Positions 23,968-32,876 of a stretch of 64,000 nucleotides of DNA are shown one piece after another. The stretch's first letter is position 1; every line of letters begins with the position of its first letter. The stretch comes from Pannonibacter sp051860505. Lineage in GTDB: Bacteria > Pseudomonadota > Alphaproteobacteria > Rhizobiales > Stappiaceae. The notes under the pieces were generated by a model that was given only the letters and a program-made list of their open reading frames with translations, had not been told where the DNA came from and did not search any database. The stretch covers positions 16,323 through 80,322 of the forward strand of contig NZ_JBHYDX010000022.1 in NCBI RefSeq assembly GCF_051860505.1, read 5' to 3'. The position numbers and the translations under genes were made by a program.

Positions 23968-26653
23968 GCGATGCCTCCTCTTGCTGTTCCACAATATCGG
24001 CAATCAGCCGGGCGATTTCGGACCGGCACGAGCCGCAGTTGCTGCCCGCACTGAGGCTGGCGCCGATCCCGGAGACGGTCGTGATCCCGGCGGCAACAGC
24101 CCCGCGGATCTCGTTGGCCCCAACCTGAAAACACGAACAGACGATGGCGCCCTTGTCCGGCTGGTCAGCCGCCGGGCGCCCGGCCAGTAGTTTCCAGCGG
24201 GTGCCCGGCGTCGGCGCTGACAGGCCCAGCAGGCCGCACGCCCAACTGCGCGAGACGGCAACAGGCTGGCGTGCCAGGAACACCGCGCCGACGAGCCGCC
24301 CGTCCAGGAAGGCCATCGCCCGGTAAAGGCCATCGCCGCGCGACTGGAACGAGAGGCTCTCCGTCCCATGGCCGCAGCGCTGCAACACCTCGGCGGCCAG
24401 CGCCTCGGGCTCAGCGTCGTCGATCGCAGCAAACTCCAGCCGTTGACCATCGTCGCGGCGGCCAGTTCCGAGGGGAGCAATGGCCCAGTAGGCAAATGGC
24501 AGGTGAGCGGGTACGCCGGCGAGAACCGCAAAGCCATACCAGCTTGCCTCCAGACGGCGCAGACCGACCGTGCTGCGCTTCAGGCCCGGCTGACCGGAAT
24601 AGGGATCCGTTGCGGCGGACACGAGCACGTCAATGCGCGACCTTGCGGAAAACAGTGAGGTCCAGTGCATGGGCGCAAAGACCTCGCCGGGGCGCACCCG
24701 GTCGGTCACGACTGCGCGAAGGACCGCCTCGCCCTGCGCGTTGTCCAGCACCACGAGGTCCGCCGCCTCAATGCCCAGCGCTCGGGCATCGCCGGGATGG
24801 ATCTCGGCAAAGGGCTCCGCGATATGCGCGAACAGCCGTCCGGTGCGGCCAGTCCGGGTCATGGTGTGCCACTGGTCGCGGATGCGGCCGGTGTTGAGAA
24901 TAAGACAGTCCGAGGTTGCCGCCGCCGGGACTGGCGGCGTCACGGCCACAAGCCGCGCCCGGCCATCAGGCGTGAAGAAGCCGCCGTTTGCGAACTGGCG
25001 CCCGCCCTGCCCTGCCACACCAGTTGTCCCGGCCGGCTGTGGCCAGAGGAAGGGATCAAGGGCATCATAGGCCTCGGCCGAAATGCCAGCATGGGCGCTG
25101 ATGTCGAAATCCCGGCTGCCCTGGTTGCCGGTGCCGGAGAGCCGGGCGTGCTCCGAAAAGATCGCCGCCGGGCCGTCATAGGCAAAGCCGGCACTGTGCC
25201 CCATGCGCCGGGCAACCGCTGACAGGATCGCCCAGTCTGGCCGCGCCTCGCCCGGCAGCGGCAGAAAGGCACGCTGGCGCGAGATGCGCCGTTCGGAATT
25301 GGTCACCGTGCCATCCTTCTCGCCCCAGGCAGCCGCCGGGAGCAGAACGTGGGCATATGGGGCGGTGTCGGTGGCGCGGATGACGTCGGACACGACGACG
25401 AAGGGACAACGGCTGAGTGCCTCGGCCACCCTATCGGCATCCGGCAGGCTGTCGACCGGGTTGGTGCCCATGATCCAGACAGCCTTGATGCGGCCCGCAT
25501 GAATGGCCTCGAACAGGTCGACAGCCTTCAAGCCTGGCCGTGCCGCAAGGCGTGGGGCGCCCCAGATGGACTGCACGATGACCCGATGCACCGGGTTGTC
25601 GAGATCCATATGGGCGGCCAGCATGTTGGCCATACCGCCCACCTCGCGCCCGCCCATGGCATTGGGCTGGCCGGTGACGGAAAACGGCCCCATGCCCGGC
25701 TTGCCAATCCGGCCTGTGGCGAGATGGACATTGAGGATGGCATTGACCTTATCCGTGCCGCAGACGGACTGGTTGACGCCCTGGCTGTAGACGGTCACGA
25801 CCTTGTCTGTGCGGGTAAACAGCTCGTAGAAGCGACCGACATCGGCGGCGGCAAGACCGGAAGCAGCGGCGACGGTGGCAATGTCGCAGGCCGACGCCGC
25901 CGCAAGGGCTGCCTCGGCCCCGCCAGTGTGCCGGGCCAGATACGCCTCATCCAGCCGCCCGGCTTCGGCAAGATAGCGCAGCAGCCCGGCGAACAGCGCC
26001 ACATCCCCATCGGGCCGCAAACCGAGATGCAGGTCGGCGATCTCGCTGGTGGCGGTGCGGCGCGGGTCGATGGTGACAATGCGCAAGCCCGGTCGCTCCG
26101 CACGGACCGCCTCCAGCCGCTGGAACAGCACCGGATGGCACCAGGCCAGATTGGAGCCCACCAGCACGACCAATTCGGCCAGTTCCAGATCCTCGTAGCA
26201 TCCCGGCACCGTGTCGGAGCCAAAGCCACGCCGGTGGCCGGCAACCGATGACGCCATGCAGAGGCGCGAATTGGTGTCGATGTTGGCTGTGCCGATGAAA
26301 CCTTTCATCAGCTTGTTGGCGACGTAGTAATCCTCGGTCAGCAGCTGGCCGGACCCGTAGAGCGCGATGCTGTCCGGCCCGTACTCTGCCACGGTTTCGG
26401 CGAAGCGCCGCGCCACCACACCCAGCGCCATGTCCCAGCTGGCCCGGCGGCCACCGATTTCCGGATGAAGCAGACGTCCATCCAGCGACAGGGTTTCGGC
26501 AAGCGCCGAGCCCTTGGAGCAGAGCCGGCCAAAATTGGCCGGATGCGACGGATCCCCGGCCACGCGCACCGTGCCATCCGCCTGGCGGCTGGCCAACACA
26601 CCGCAGCCAACGCCGCAATAGGGACAGGTGGTGCGCGTCACCGTTTCAGCCAT
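23948..26653 (-). CDS. nasA: Assimilatory nitrate reductase, catalytic subunit with C-terminal [2Fe-2S] domain
   Basis: 901 residues from ATG 26653, overlapping nirD by 8 bases. The N-terminus has the [4Fe-4S] motif CPYCGVGC with a distant Cys in LCSKGSAL, followed by the molybdopterin oxidoreductase domain and the molydopterin dinucleotide-binding domain (TGRIRDQWHTMTRTGR, about 640-655). The C-terminal 60 residues form a BFD-like [2Fe-2S] domain (VCSCFQVG ... NCGSCRSEI). It reduces nitrate to nitrite in the cytoplasm; the extra cluster allows direct electron supply, so no separate NasC-type subunit is expected. Part of nrtABD-nirBD-nasA-cysG. Confidence 0.95.
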   Translation of the reverse strand: MAETVTRTTCPYCGVGCGVLASRQADGTVRVAGDPSHPANFGRLCSKGSALAETLSLDGRLLHPEIGGRRASWDMALGVVARRFAETVAEYGPDSIALYGSGQLLTEDYYVANKLMKGFIGTANIDTNSRLCMASSVAGHRRGFGSDTVPGCYEDLELAELVVLVGSNLAWCHPVLFQRLEAVRAERPGLRIVTIDPRRTATSEIADLHLGLRPDGDVALFAGLLRYLAEAGRLDEAYLARHTGGAEAALAAASACDIATVAAASGLAAADVGRFYELFTRTDKVVTVYSQGVNQSVCGTDKVNAILNVHLATGRIGKPGMGPFSVTGQPNAMGGREVGGMANMLAAHMDLDNPVHRVIVQSIWGAPRLAARPGLKAVDLFEAIHAGRIKAVWIMGTNPVDSLPDADRVAEALSRCPFVVVSDVIRATDTAPYAHVLLPAAAWGEKDGTVTNSERRISRQRAFLPLPGEARPDWAILSAVARRMGHSAGFAYDGPAAIFSEHARLSGTGNQGSRDFDISAHAGISAEAYDALDPFLWPQPAGTTGVAGQGGRQFANGGFFTPDGRARLVAVTPPVPAAATSDCLILNTGRIRDQWHTMTRTGRTGRLFAHIAEPFAEIHPGDARALGIEAADLVVLDNAQGEAVLRAVVTDRVRPGEVFAPMHWTSLFSARSRIDVLVSAATDPYSGQPGLKRSTVGLRRLEASWYGFAVLAGVPAHLPFAYWAIAPLGTGRRDDGQRLEFAAIDDAEPEALAAEVLQRCGHGTESLSFQSRGDGLYRAMAFLDGRLVGAVFLARQPVAVSRSWACGLLGLSAPTPGTRWKLLAGRPAADQPDKGAIVCSCFQVGANEIRGAVAAGITTVSGIGASLSAGSNCGSCRSEIARLIADIVEQQEEASHVARSA

Positions 26654-26996
26654 CCGCTGCTCTCCGGGCGAGCACCGTCCGGGCCAGGTAGACACGGCCG
26701 CCCTCAACCCGCGCTGGCGTGGTGGCCACAGCCCCCTCGTCGGCGCCCTGGGCGAGACCTGTCGCAAGGTCGAACACCCAGTTGTGCAGCGGACAGGTGA
26801 CGAAGCGGCCATGGACAATGCCCTGGCTCAGCGGCCCGCCCTTGTGCGGGCACCGGTCGTCGAGCGCGAAGACCTCGTCGTCGCCGGTGCGGAACAGGGC
26901 GACGCATCCCGCCGGCGTCTTCACGACGCGCGCGCCCTCCTTCGGGATATCGGTGAGGAGGCCGATCTCGATCCAGTCCCGTGTCATCGCGTTCAT
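26646..26996 (-). CDS. nirD: Nitrite reductase small subunit (Rieske-like)
   Basis: 116 residues with the Rieske-type ligands CPHKGGPL and CPLHNWVF both intact. NirD partners NirB in NADH-dependent reduction of nitrite to ammonium. The first codon overlaps the nirB stop (ATGA), and the 3' end overlaps nasA by 8 bases, so the three are translationally coupled. Confidence 0.93.
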   Translation of the reverse strand: MNAMTRDWIEIGLLTDIPKEGARVVKTPAGCVALFRTGDDEVFALDDRCPHKGGPLSQGIVHGRFVTCPLHNWVFDLATGLAQGADEGAVATTPARVEGGRVYLARTVLARRAADG

Positions 26997-29458
26997 TCGG
27001 CCGCCTCCAATCCGAGCACGGCCATCGGCCGGAATTCATGCTTGTCCTTGCCCGAGACGCGCTCGGACCAGGGGTCGGTCTGGGCGAAGGCCTGCGACTG
27101 GACGAAGCGCTCGAAATAGGCGCGGCGGCGGTCGCCATCGTCCATGATCTGGCGGCGCACCTCGTCATGGCCGATGCGCTTGGCCCACTTGTAGATGCGT
27201 TCCAGGTAGTGGCCCTGCTCGCGGTACATCTGGATCAGCGCCGTGATGGTCTCCAGCGCCTCATCCTCGGTCTGGACAAGGCCCAGGACATCGGTGCCCT
27301 TGATGTCCAACCCGGCGGCACCGGCGAAGTGGATTTCGAAGCCGCTGTCGACGCAGATGACGCCGACGTCCTTGCAGGTGGCCTCGGCGCAGTTGCGCGG
27401 ACACCCGGATACGGCGAGCTTCACCTTGGCCGGGGTCCACGAGCCCCAGAGGAATTTTTCCAGCCGGATGCCGAGCCCGGTGGAATCCTGCGTACCGAAG
27501 CGGCACCAGTCGGACCCGACACAGGTCTTCACCGTGCGCAGGCCCTTGGCATAGGCATGGCCCGAGACGAAACCGGCCTTGCCCAGATCCTCCCAGACGG
27601 CAGGCAGGTCCTCCTTCTTCACACCCAGCATGTCGATGCGCTGGCCGCCGGTGACCTTGACCGCCGGGATCTCGAACTTGTCGACCACATCGGCGATGGC
27701 GCGCAGTTCGGCAGCCGAGGTCATGCCGCCCCACATGCGCGGCACGACGGAATAGGTGCCATCCTTCTGGATGTTGGCGTGCACGCGCTCATTGATGAAC
27801 CGCGACTGATAGTCGTCCTCGTACTCGCCCGGCCAGTCGGCCACGAGATAGTAGTTGAGCGCCGGCCGGCACTTGGCGCAGCCGCCGGACGAGGACCATC
27901 CAAGCTCCTGGATGACGGCAGGGATCGACTTCAGGTGCCTGGCCTTGATCAGCCGCCGGACGTCATCATGGCTGTGCGTGGTGCAGCCGCACATCGGCTT
28001 CACAGCCTGCGCCTGGAACCGGTCGCCAAGGGTCAGCTGCATCACCTTCTCGACAAGGCCCGTGCAACTGCCGCAGGAGGCCGAGGCCTTGGTATGCGCC
28101 CTGACCTCCTCCAGCGTGGTCAGCCCCTTGGCGGTGATGGCCGAGACGATGGTTCCCTTGCATACGCCGTTGCAGCCGCAGATTTCCGCATCATCCGCCA
28201 ACGCTGCAACGGCCGCCGTAGGGTCCAGCACGGCCCCTCCCTGATAGGCCTGGCCGAAGATCAGGGTCTCGCGCAGATCCGCAACATCCGTCGCCTTTTT
28301 CTTCAGGTCCGTGAACCAGGCCGCATCACCGGTGTCACCGAACAGGACCGAGCCGATGATCCGGTTGTCCTTCAGGATCAGGCGCTTGTAGACCCCTGCG
28401 CTGGCATCGCGCAGGACGATTTCCTCCCGGTCATCGCCATCGGCAAAGTCACCGACCGAGAAGAGATCAATCCCGGTGACCTTCAGCTTCGTCGGCGTGT
28501 CCTGGTGCACGAAGGGCGCCGGCTCCAAGCCGGTTACAGGCTGCGCAAGTTCGGCGGCGAGAATGCGCGCCATCTCATAGAGCGGGGCAACCAGACCATA
28601 GACCTGGCCGCCCACTTCCGCGCATTCCCCCAGCGAATAGATCGCCGGATCGCTGCTGCGCATGCGGGCGTCGACGACAATGCCGCGATTGACCTCCAGT
28701 CCGGCCAGGCGGCCGAGGGCCGCATTGGGGCGGATGCCGGCGGCCATGACGACAAGCGTTGCGGGCACTTCCGTGCCGTCCTGCAAGGCAACGGCCCGGA
28801 CCTTGCCATGTGTATCGGGCAGTAGCGCCTGAGTGTTGGCCCGGGTCATCACCTTGATGCCGCGCGCTTCGAGCGAGCGCTGCAGGAGATATCCGGCCGC
28901 CGGATCCAGCTGGCGTTCCATCAGGCTCGGCATCACATGCAGGACGGTCACATCCATGCCGCGCGCTTTCAGACCCGCTGCGGCTTCCAGTCCCAGCAGC
29001 CCGCCGCCGATGACGACAGCGGTCTCCCGCGACTGCGCCGCCAGGAGCATGGCATCGACATCATCGAGATCGCGGTAGGTGATGACACCTTTTAGGTCCG
29101 CGCCCGGCACGGGCAGGATGAACGGAACCGAACCGGTGGCGATGATCAGCCGGTCATAGGTGGCGGTTGCGCCCTGATCGGAGATCACAGTCCGGGATGC
29201 ACGGTCAATGGCGGTGATCCGGTGCCCCTTGTAGAGGGTAATGCCGTTGCGGATGTACCAGCCATCCCCGTGGATTACGATGTCCTCGAAGGACTTTTCG
29301 CCCGAGAGGACCGGCGACAGCATGATCCGGTCGTAGTTGACGCGCGGCTCCGCGTTGAAAATGGTGATGTCGTAGAGATCGGGCGCAAGCTCGAGGAGAT
29401 GCTCCAGCATCCGCCCCGGGGCCATGCCATTGCCGATGATGACGAGTTTCTGGCGCAT
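26993..29458 (-). CDS. nirB: NADH-dependent nitrite reductase large subunit
   Basis: 821 residues from ATG 29458; the longer frame would overlap the ATPase gene. An N-terminal FAD/NAD(P) oxidoreductase domain (KLVIIGNGMAPGRMLEHL at start, VVIGGGLLGLEAAAGL about 145-160), BFD-like [2Fe-2S] domains with CGCNGVCKG and CGSCTG (about 417-470), and a C-terminal siroheme/[4Fe-4S] sulfite/nitrite reductase domain with CVGSDWCRFG and SGCPRNCAEA. Cytoplasmic six-electron reduction of nitrite to ammonium with NADH. Five bases after nrtD; siroheme comes from cysG in the same operon. Confidence 0.95.
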   Translation of the reverse strand: MRQKLVIIGNGMAPGRMLEHLLELAPDLYDITIFNAEPRVNYDRIMLSPVLSGEKSFEDIVIHGDGWYIRNGITLYKGHRITAIDRASRTVISDQGATATYDRLIIATGSVPFILPVPGADLKGVITYRDLDDVDAMLLAAQSRETAVVIGGGLLGLEAAAGLKARGMDVTVLHVMPSLMERQLDPAAGYLLQRSLEARGIKVMTRANTQALLPDTHGKVRAVALQDGTEVPATLVVMAAGIRPNAALGRLAGLEVNRGIVVDARMRSSDPAIYSLGECAEVGGQVYGLVAPLYEMARILAAELAQPVTGLEPAPFVHQDTPTKLKVTGIDLFSVGDFADGDDREEIVLRDASAGVYKRLILKDNRIIGSVLFGDTGDAAWFTDLKKKATDVADLRETLIFGQAYQGGAVLDPTAAVAALADDAEICGCNGVCKGTIVSAITAKGLTTLEEVRAHTKASASCGSCTGLVEKVMQLTLGDRFQAQAVKPMCGCTTHSHDDVRRLIKARHLKSIPAVIQELGWSSSGGCAKCRPALNYYLVADWPGEYEDDYQSRFINERVHANIQKDGTYSVVPRMWGGMTSAAELRAIADVVDKFEIPAVKVTGGQRIDMLGVKKEDLPAVWEDLGKAGFVSGHAYAKGLRTVKTCVGSDWCRFGTQDSTGLGIRLEKFLWGSWTPAKVKLAVSGCPRNCAEATCKDVGVICVDSGFEIHFAGAAGLDIKGTDVLGLVQTEDEALETITALIQMYREQGHYLERIYKWAKRIGHDEVRRQIMDDGDRRRAYFERFVQSQAFAQTDPWSERVSGKDKHEFRPMAVLGLEAAE

Positions 29459-29463
29459 GGGGA

Positions 29464-30264
29464 TCACTCCGCCGCTTCCACGAAGCGATGCCGCTCGTAG
29501 AGGAATTTCAGAACGGCCTCGCGGCACTTGAGGTAGGTGCGGTCCCCGGCCAGCTCGATGCGGTTGCGCGGGCGGGCAATCGGCACGTCCAGCACTTCGC
29601 CGATGCGGGCGGCAGGACCGTTGGTCATCATCACGATGCGGTCGGACAGAAGCACCGCCTCGTCGACATCATGGGTGATCATGATCATCGTGTTGCCAAG
29701 CCGGGCATGGATCTCCATGACCGCATCCTGCAGATGCGCCCGGGTCAGAGCATCCAGCGCGCCGAAAGGTTCGTCCAGCAGCAGCACCTTCGGTTCCATG
29801 GCAAGCGCCCGGGCAATGCCGACACGCTGCTTCATGCCGCCGGAGATTTCCCCCGGGCGCTTGTCGCGGGCATGGACCATCTGCACGAGGTCAAGATTGT
29901 GCAGGATCCAGTCCTGCTGCTCGGCGCGGGACTTGACACCCCGGAACACCTTGCTGACGGCCAGTGCCACGTTCTCGTAAACGGTGAGCCAGGGCAGCAG
30001 GCTGTGGTTCTGGAACACGACCGCACGTTCCGGTCCAGGGGCCTCCACCGTCTGACCTTCGAGAAAGACGACGCCGGACGTCGCTGGCGTCAGCCCGGCG
30101 ATGATGTTGAGCAAGGTCGACTTGCCGCAGCCCGAATGGCCGATGACGGAGACGAAATCCCCTTTCGCAACGCCAAGAGACACCTGCGAGAGGACCTCCG
30201 TGCGACTGCCACCACGTTCGAAGGACTTGTCAATGAATTCGAGGGCGAGATATTGCTGAGCCAT
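29464..30264 (-). CDS. nrtD: Nitrate ABC importer, ATP-binding protein
   Basis: 266 residues from ATG 30264, preceded by GGAGG. Walker A GHSGCGKST (about 43-51), signature SGGMKQR, Walker B LLLDEPFGALD and switch His in ITHDVDEA are complete; of the NrtD/SsuB/TauB group. Only one ATPase gene is present, so a NrtC-type ATPase with a fused regulatory domain is missing and the importer is probably NrtABD. Fifteen bases separate it from the permease gene. Confidence 0.92.
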   Translation of the reverse strand: MAQQYLALEFIDKSFERGGSRTEVLSQVSLGVAKGDFVSVIGHSGCGKSTLLNIIAGLTPATSGVVFLEGQTVEAPGPERAVVFQNHSLLPWLTVYENVALAVSKVFRGVKSRAEQQDWILHNLDLVQMVHARDKRPGEISGGMKQRVGIARALAMEPKVLLLDEPFGALDALTRAHLQDAVMEIHARLGNTMIMITHDVDEAVLLSDRIVMMTNGPAARIGEVLDVPIARPRNRIELAGDRTYLKCREAVLKFLYERHRFVEAAE

Positions 30265-30278
30265 GGTCAATCCTCCGG

Positions 30279-31184
30279 TCAGGCCGTTGCCGTGCCGCGC
30301 GTGACGAGCCGTCCGGCAAGGGCAATGAGACGGTCGAGGAAAAAGCCGACGACGCCGACGTAGATCAGCGCGACGATGATGTCGCTGATCAGCGACGAGT
30401 TCCACGCATCCCAGATGAAGAAGCCGATGCCGACGCCGCCGATCAGCATTTCGGCCGCGACAATCGCCAGCCATGACAGGCCAACGCCGATCCTGAGGCC
30501 GGTGAAGATGTAAGGCGCCGCAGCCGGCAACATGATGCGGACGAAATACTCGATGCCCCCCAGGCGCAGCACCCGCGCGACATTGCGATAGTCCTGCGGG
30601 ATGTTGCGCACGCCGGCGGCGGTGTTGATGATCACCGGCCAGATGGCGGTGATGAAGATAACGAAGATCGCCGAGGGCGCGCCATCCTGGAAGGCGGCCA
30701 GCGACAGGGGCAGCCAGGCCAATGGCGGCACCGTGCGCAGGATCTGGAAGATCGGATCCAGCCCGCGCATGGCCCACTGGCTCTGCCCGAGCAACACGCC
30801 AAGGGCGATACCGGCGATAGCCGCGAGCGTATAGCCAACCGCCACACGCTGGAGCGAGGCGAGGATCTGCCAGAACATGCCCTGGTCGGTGCCCTGCCCG
30901 CGGTAGAACGGATCAACGATGATCTGCCAGCTCTCCGTCAGCACACGCGACGGCGGCGGCAGCGGGGCGGTCGGGCTGGAACACAGCACTTCCCAGATCG
31001 CCAGAAGCACCAGCGTCGTGAGCAGCGGCGGCAACAGATCCGCGATCACACCCCGTAAAATGCGATGTGCGTCAGCAATCATCCCTTGCGAGGGGCGGCG
31101 TGGCATGAAGGCAAGGATGCGCGCCGGGGTGGTGGACCGGACCGGCGAAGGTGCAGAGACTTGATTGAGTTTTGCGACGGACAT
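30279..31184 (-). CDS. nrtB: Nitrate ABC importer, permease
   Basis: 301 residues of the BPD_transp_1 family (NrtB/SsuC-like). A cytoplasmic N-terminal tail of about 50 residues precedes six or so hydrophobic segments; the coupling motif region ALRLGGIEYFVRIMLPAAAP (about 203-222, with EYF-x-IMLP) is clear. It forms the inner-membrane channel for nitrate delivered by NrtA and is powered by NrtD. Confidence 0.92.
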   Translation of the reverse strand: MSVAKLNQVSAPSPVRSTTPARILAFMPRRPSQGMIADAHRILRGVIADLLPPLLTTLVLLAIWEVLCSSPTAPLPPPSRVLTESWQIIVDPFYRGQGTDQGMFWQILASLQRVAVGYTLAAIAGIALGVLLGQSQWAMRGLDPIFQILRTVPPLAWLPLSLAAFQDGAPSAIFVIFITAIWPVIINTAAGVRNIPQDYRNVARVLRLGGIEYFVRIMLPAAAPYIFTGLRIGVGLSWLAIVAAEMLIGGVGIGFFIWDAWNSSLISDIIVALIYVGVVGFFLDRLIALAGRLVTRGTATA

Positions 31185-31244
31185 GCCGATCTCCTTCGGG
31201 TTTCTGGGTGCCGGGCGGACCTGCCGCCCGGCATGAGGATCGGC

Positions 31245-32540
31245 TCAGGCCAGGCGGCTGATCGCGAGGCTGGCGAGATAAGCGGAGGGATCCTCCGGGT
31301 CGAAGATCTTGCCATCGAAGAAGACTTCCTTGCCGCGCGAGACGCTGGCCGGAATGTCAGATATGCCAAGCTCGGCTGCCGCCGCACGCCAGATGTCCTC
31401 GCGGTTGACGGCGTTGACGAGCGCTTTCAGGTCCGTATCGGGTTCAAATTTGCCCCAACGGATGTTCTCGGTGAGGAACCAGGTGTCATGGCTCTTGAAG
31501 GGATAGGAGGCAGCGCCCTGCCAGAATTTCATTTCAAGGCCGGAGTTCTCGACCACCTTGCCGTTGCCGTAATTGATCGTGCCCTTGAGACGGCCCAGCA
31601 CATCCTTGGCCGGCACGTTGAACCACTGGCGCTTGCCAAGGATCGCAGCCATCTCTTCCTTGTTGTCCATGCTGTCAGCCCAGATCTGGGCTTCCATCAC
31701 GGCCATCAGCAAGGCCTTGGCAGCGTTCGGGTTCGCCTCGACCCAGTCAGCCCTGACGCCGAGTGCCTTTTCCGGGTGGCCCTTCCACAGTTCACCCGTG
31801 GTGCAAGCGGTGAAGCCGATGCCCTGGTTGACCAGTTGTTCGTTCCAAGGCTCGCCAACGCAGAAGGCGTCCATGGTGCCGACCTTCATGTTGGCAACCA
31901 TCTGCGGCGGCGGCACGACGATGGTCGAAACGTCCTTGTCCGGATCGATGCCACCGGCAGCCAGCCAGTAACGCAGCCAGAGGTCATGCGTCCCGCCCGG
32001 GAAGGTCATCGCAACCTTGACCTCACCGCCAGCGGCCTTCTTGGCCGCGAAAATCTCCCGCAGCGGCCCCGCATCGAGGCCAACGCCGGAGCCTGCATAT
32101 TCCTTCGCGACGGAAAGGCCCTGACTGTCGAGATTGAGCCGCGCAAGGATCGCCATTGGCACGGGCACGTTGTTCTGCGTCACCTTGCCGGTGTGCATGA
32201 GATAGGGCATCGGCGTCAGGATATGTGCCCCGTCAATGCCATTGGCAGCACCGCCAAGAACGATGTTGTCCCGTGTTGCGCCCCAGGACGCCTGCTTCAG
32301 CACCTCGACGTCGGGCAAGCCGTACTTGGCGAATATGCCCTTTTCCTTAGCGATAATAAGCGGAGCGGCATCGGTCAGGGCAATGAAGCCCAGCTTGAGA
32401 CCTGTCACTTCGGGTGCCGCCCCGGCGGCGAAGGCACCCGATGGAAAACTGGCGCGGATGGCGGTGATCAGGGCTGCGGCGGCGGAGGTCTTGAGCAAGC
32501 TGCGGCGGGTGAACCCGTTTCCTGAACCTGTTGTCGTCAT
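31245..32540 (-). CDS. nrtA: Nitrate-binding periplasmic protein, Tat-exported
   Basis: 431 residues from ATG 32540. The N-terminus has a twin-arginine signal (FTRRSLLKTSAAAALITA, about 10-27) with an Ala-x-Ala cleavage near residue 38. The body is a NrtA/CmpA-type binding domain (GLKLGFIALTDAAPLIIAKE, EPWNEQLVNQGIGF). It is the first gene of the operon. Close homology to the cytoplasmic NasS encoded next door, which lacks a signal peptide, is visible along the whole length (for instance FWQGAASYPFKSHDTWFL against the sensor's FSLDDKGTLRRIDGYFLFHG region). Confidence 0.93.
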   Translation of the reverse strand: MTTTGSGNGFTRRSLLKTSAAAALITAIRASFPSGAFAAGAAPEVTGLKLGFIALTDAAPLIIAKEKGIFAKYGLPDVEVLKQASWGATRDNIVLGGAANGIDGAHILTPMPYLMHTGKVTQNNVPVPMAILARLNLDSQGLSVAKEYAGSGVGLDAGPLREIFAAKKAAGGEVKVAMTFPGGTHDLWLRYWLAAGGIDPDKDVSTIVVPPPQMVANMKVGTMDAFCVGEPWNEQLVNQGIGFTACTTGELWKGHPEKALGVRADWVEANPNAAKALLMAVMEAQIWADSMDNKEEMAAILGKRQWFNVPAKDVLGRLKGTINYGNGKVVENSGLEMKFWQGAASYPFKSHDTWFLTENIRWGKFEPDTDLKALVNAVNREDIWRAAAAELGISDIPASVSRGKEVFFDGKIFDPEDPSAYLASLAISRLA

Positions 32541-32578
32541 GATCTGTTCCCTCTGGATGCAACTGGTGTCTGGAAAAC

Positions 32579-32629
32579 AAAAAACGCCGCCCGGTGACTG
32601 CGCCGAACCTCCTTGCGGTGTCCGGCAGC
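32579..32629 (-). terminator. Intrinsic terminator in the nrtA leader (attenuator)
   Basis: On the minus strand GCTGCCGG pairs with CCGGGCGGC (one bulged base, one G-U) around an internal region, followed at once by a run of six T and then GTTTT. It lies 39 bases before the nrtA start and after the ANTAR-type hairpin, the layout of a NasT/NasR-controlled attenuator that stops transcription unless antitermination occurs. Confidence 0.75.
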
Positions 32630-32656
32630 AAACCAAGCGACGTCGGTGTCATTGGT

Positions 32657-32702
32657 GGGAGCGTTCCCCGCGCCCGTTTTCTCCGATCCTCGTTGACCGG
32701 AG
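32657..32702 (-). promoter_or_regulatory. ANTAR-type two-hairpin leader RNA, target of NasT
   Basis: Minus strand 32702-32681 forms an 8-bp stem (one G-U) closing the hexaloop AACGAG, with A at loop position 1 and G at position 4, the ANTAR signature. Eleven bases later, a second short stem of three G-C pairs closes hexaloop AACGCT (32665-32660), again with A1 and G4; its stem is weak. The first hairpin starts at about the predicted transcript end. The order hairpins-terminator-nrtA matches known nas leaders bound by ANTAR antiterminators. Confidence 0.72.
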
Positions 32703-32715
32703 CTATGTTGATAGA

Positions 32716-32732
32716 TGCAACGTCCATGCCAA
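32716..32732 (-). promoter_or_regulatory. Sigma-54 (-24/-12) promoter of the nitrate operon
   Basis: Minus strand TTGGCATGGACGTTGCA agrees with the sigma-54 consensus (TGGCAC-N5-TTGCA), with correct GG/GC spacing and one mismatch. It predicts a transcript start near 32705, about 165 bases before nrtA and just at the ANTAR hairpin. NtrC-type activation would be expected; I did not find a clear NtrC palindrome upstream. Confidence 0.75.
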
Positions 32733-32876
32733 TCTGAGTGAAACGAAGTAAATTTTTGATTTTAAATGATTTTTCAAGATATATGCGAACTTGAGCTGCA
32801 CCACCCCCGGTTCACCCGATGGAATATTGTGCATCTATTGCATCGCAACAAATCAGCTGCACAAATGTAAGGCGGG

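Noticed and set aside
26981..28825. 614-codon plus-strand open frame
   Set aside because: Runs antisense through nirB; its residue pattern is the Arg/Gly/His-rich shadow typical of GC-rich antisense frames, and nirB is unmistakable.
32733..32876. NtrC binding sites upstream of the sigma-54 promoter
   Set aside because: Several TGCA half-sites occur but none with the expected spacing.
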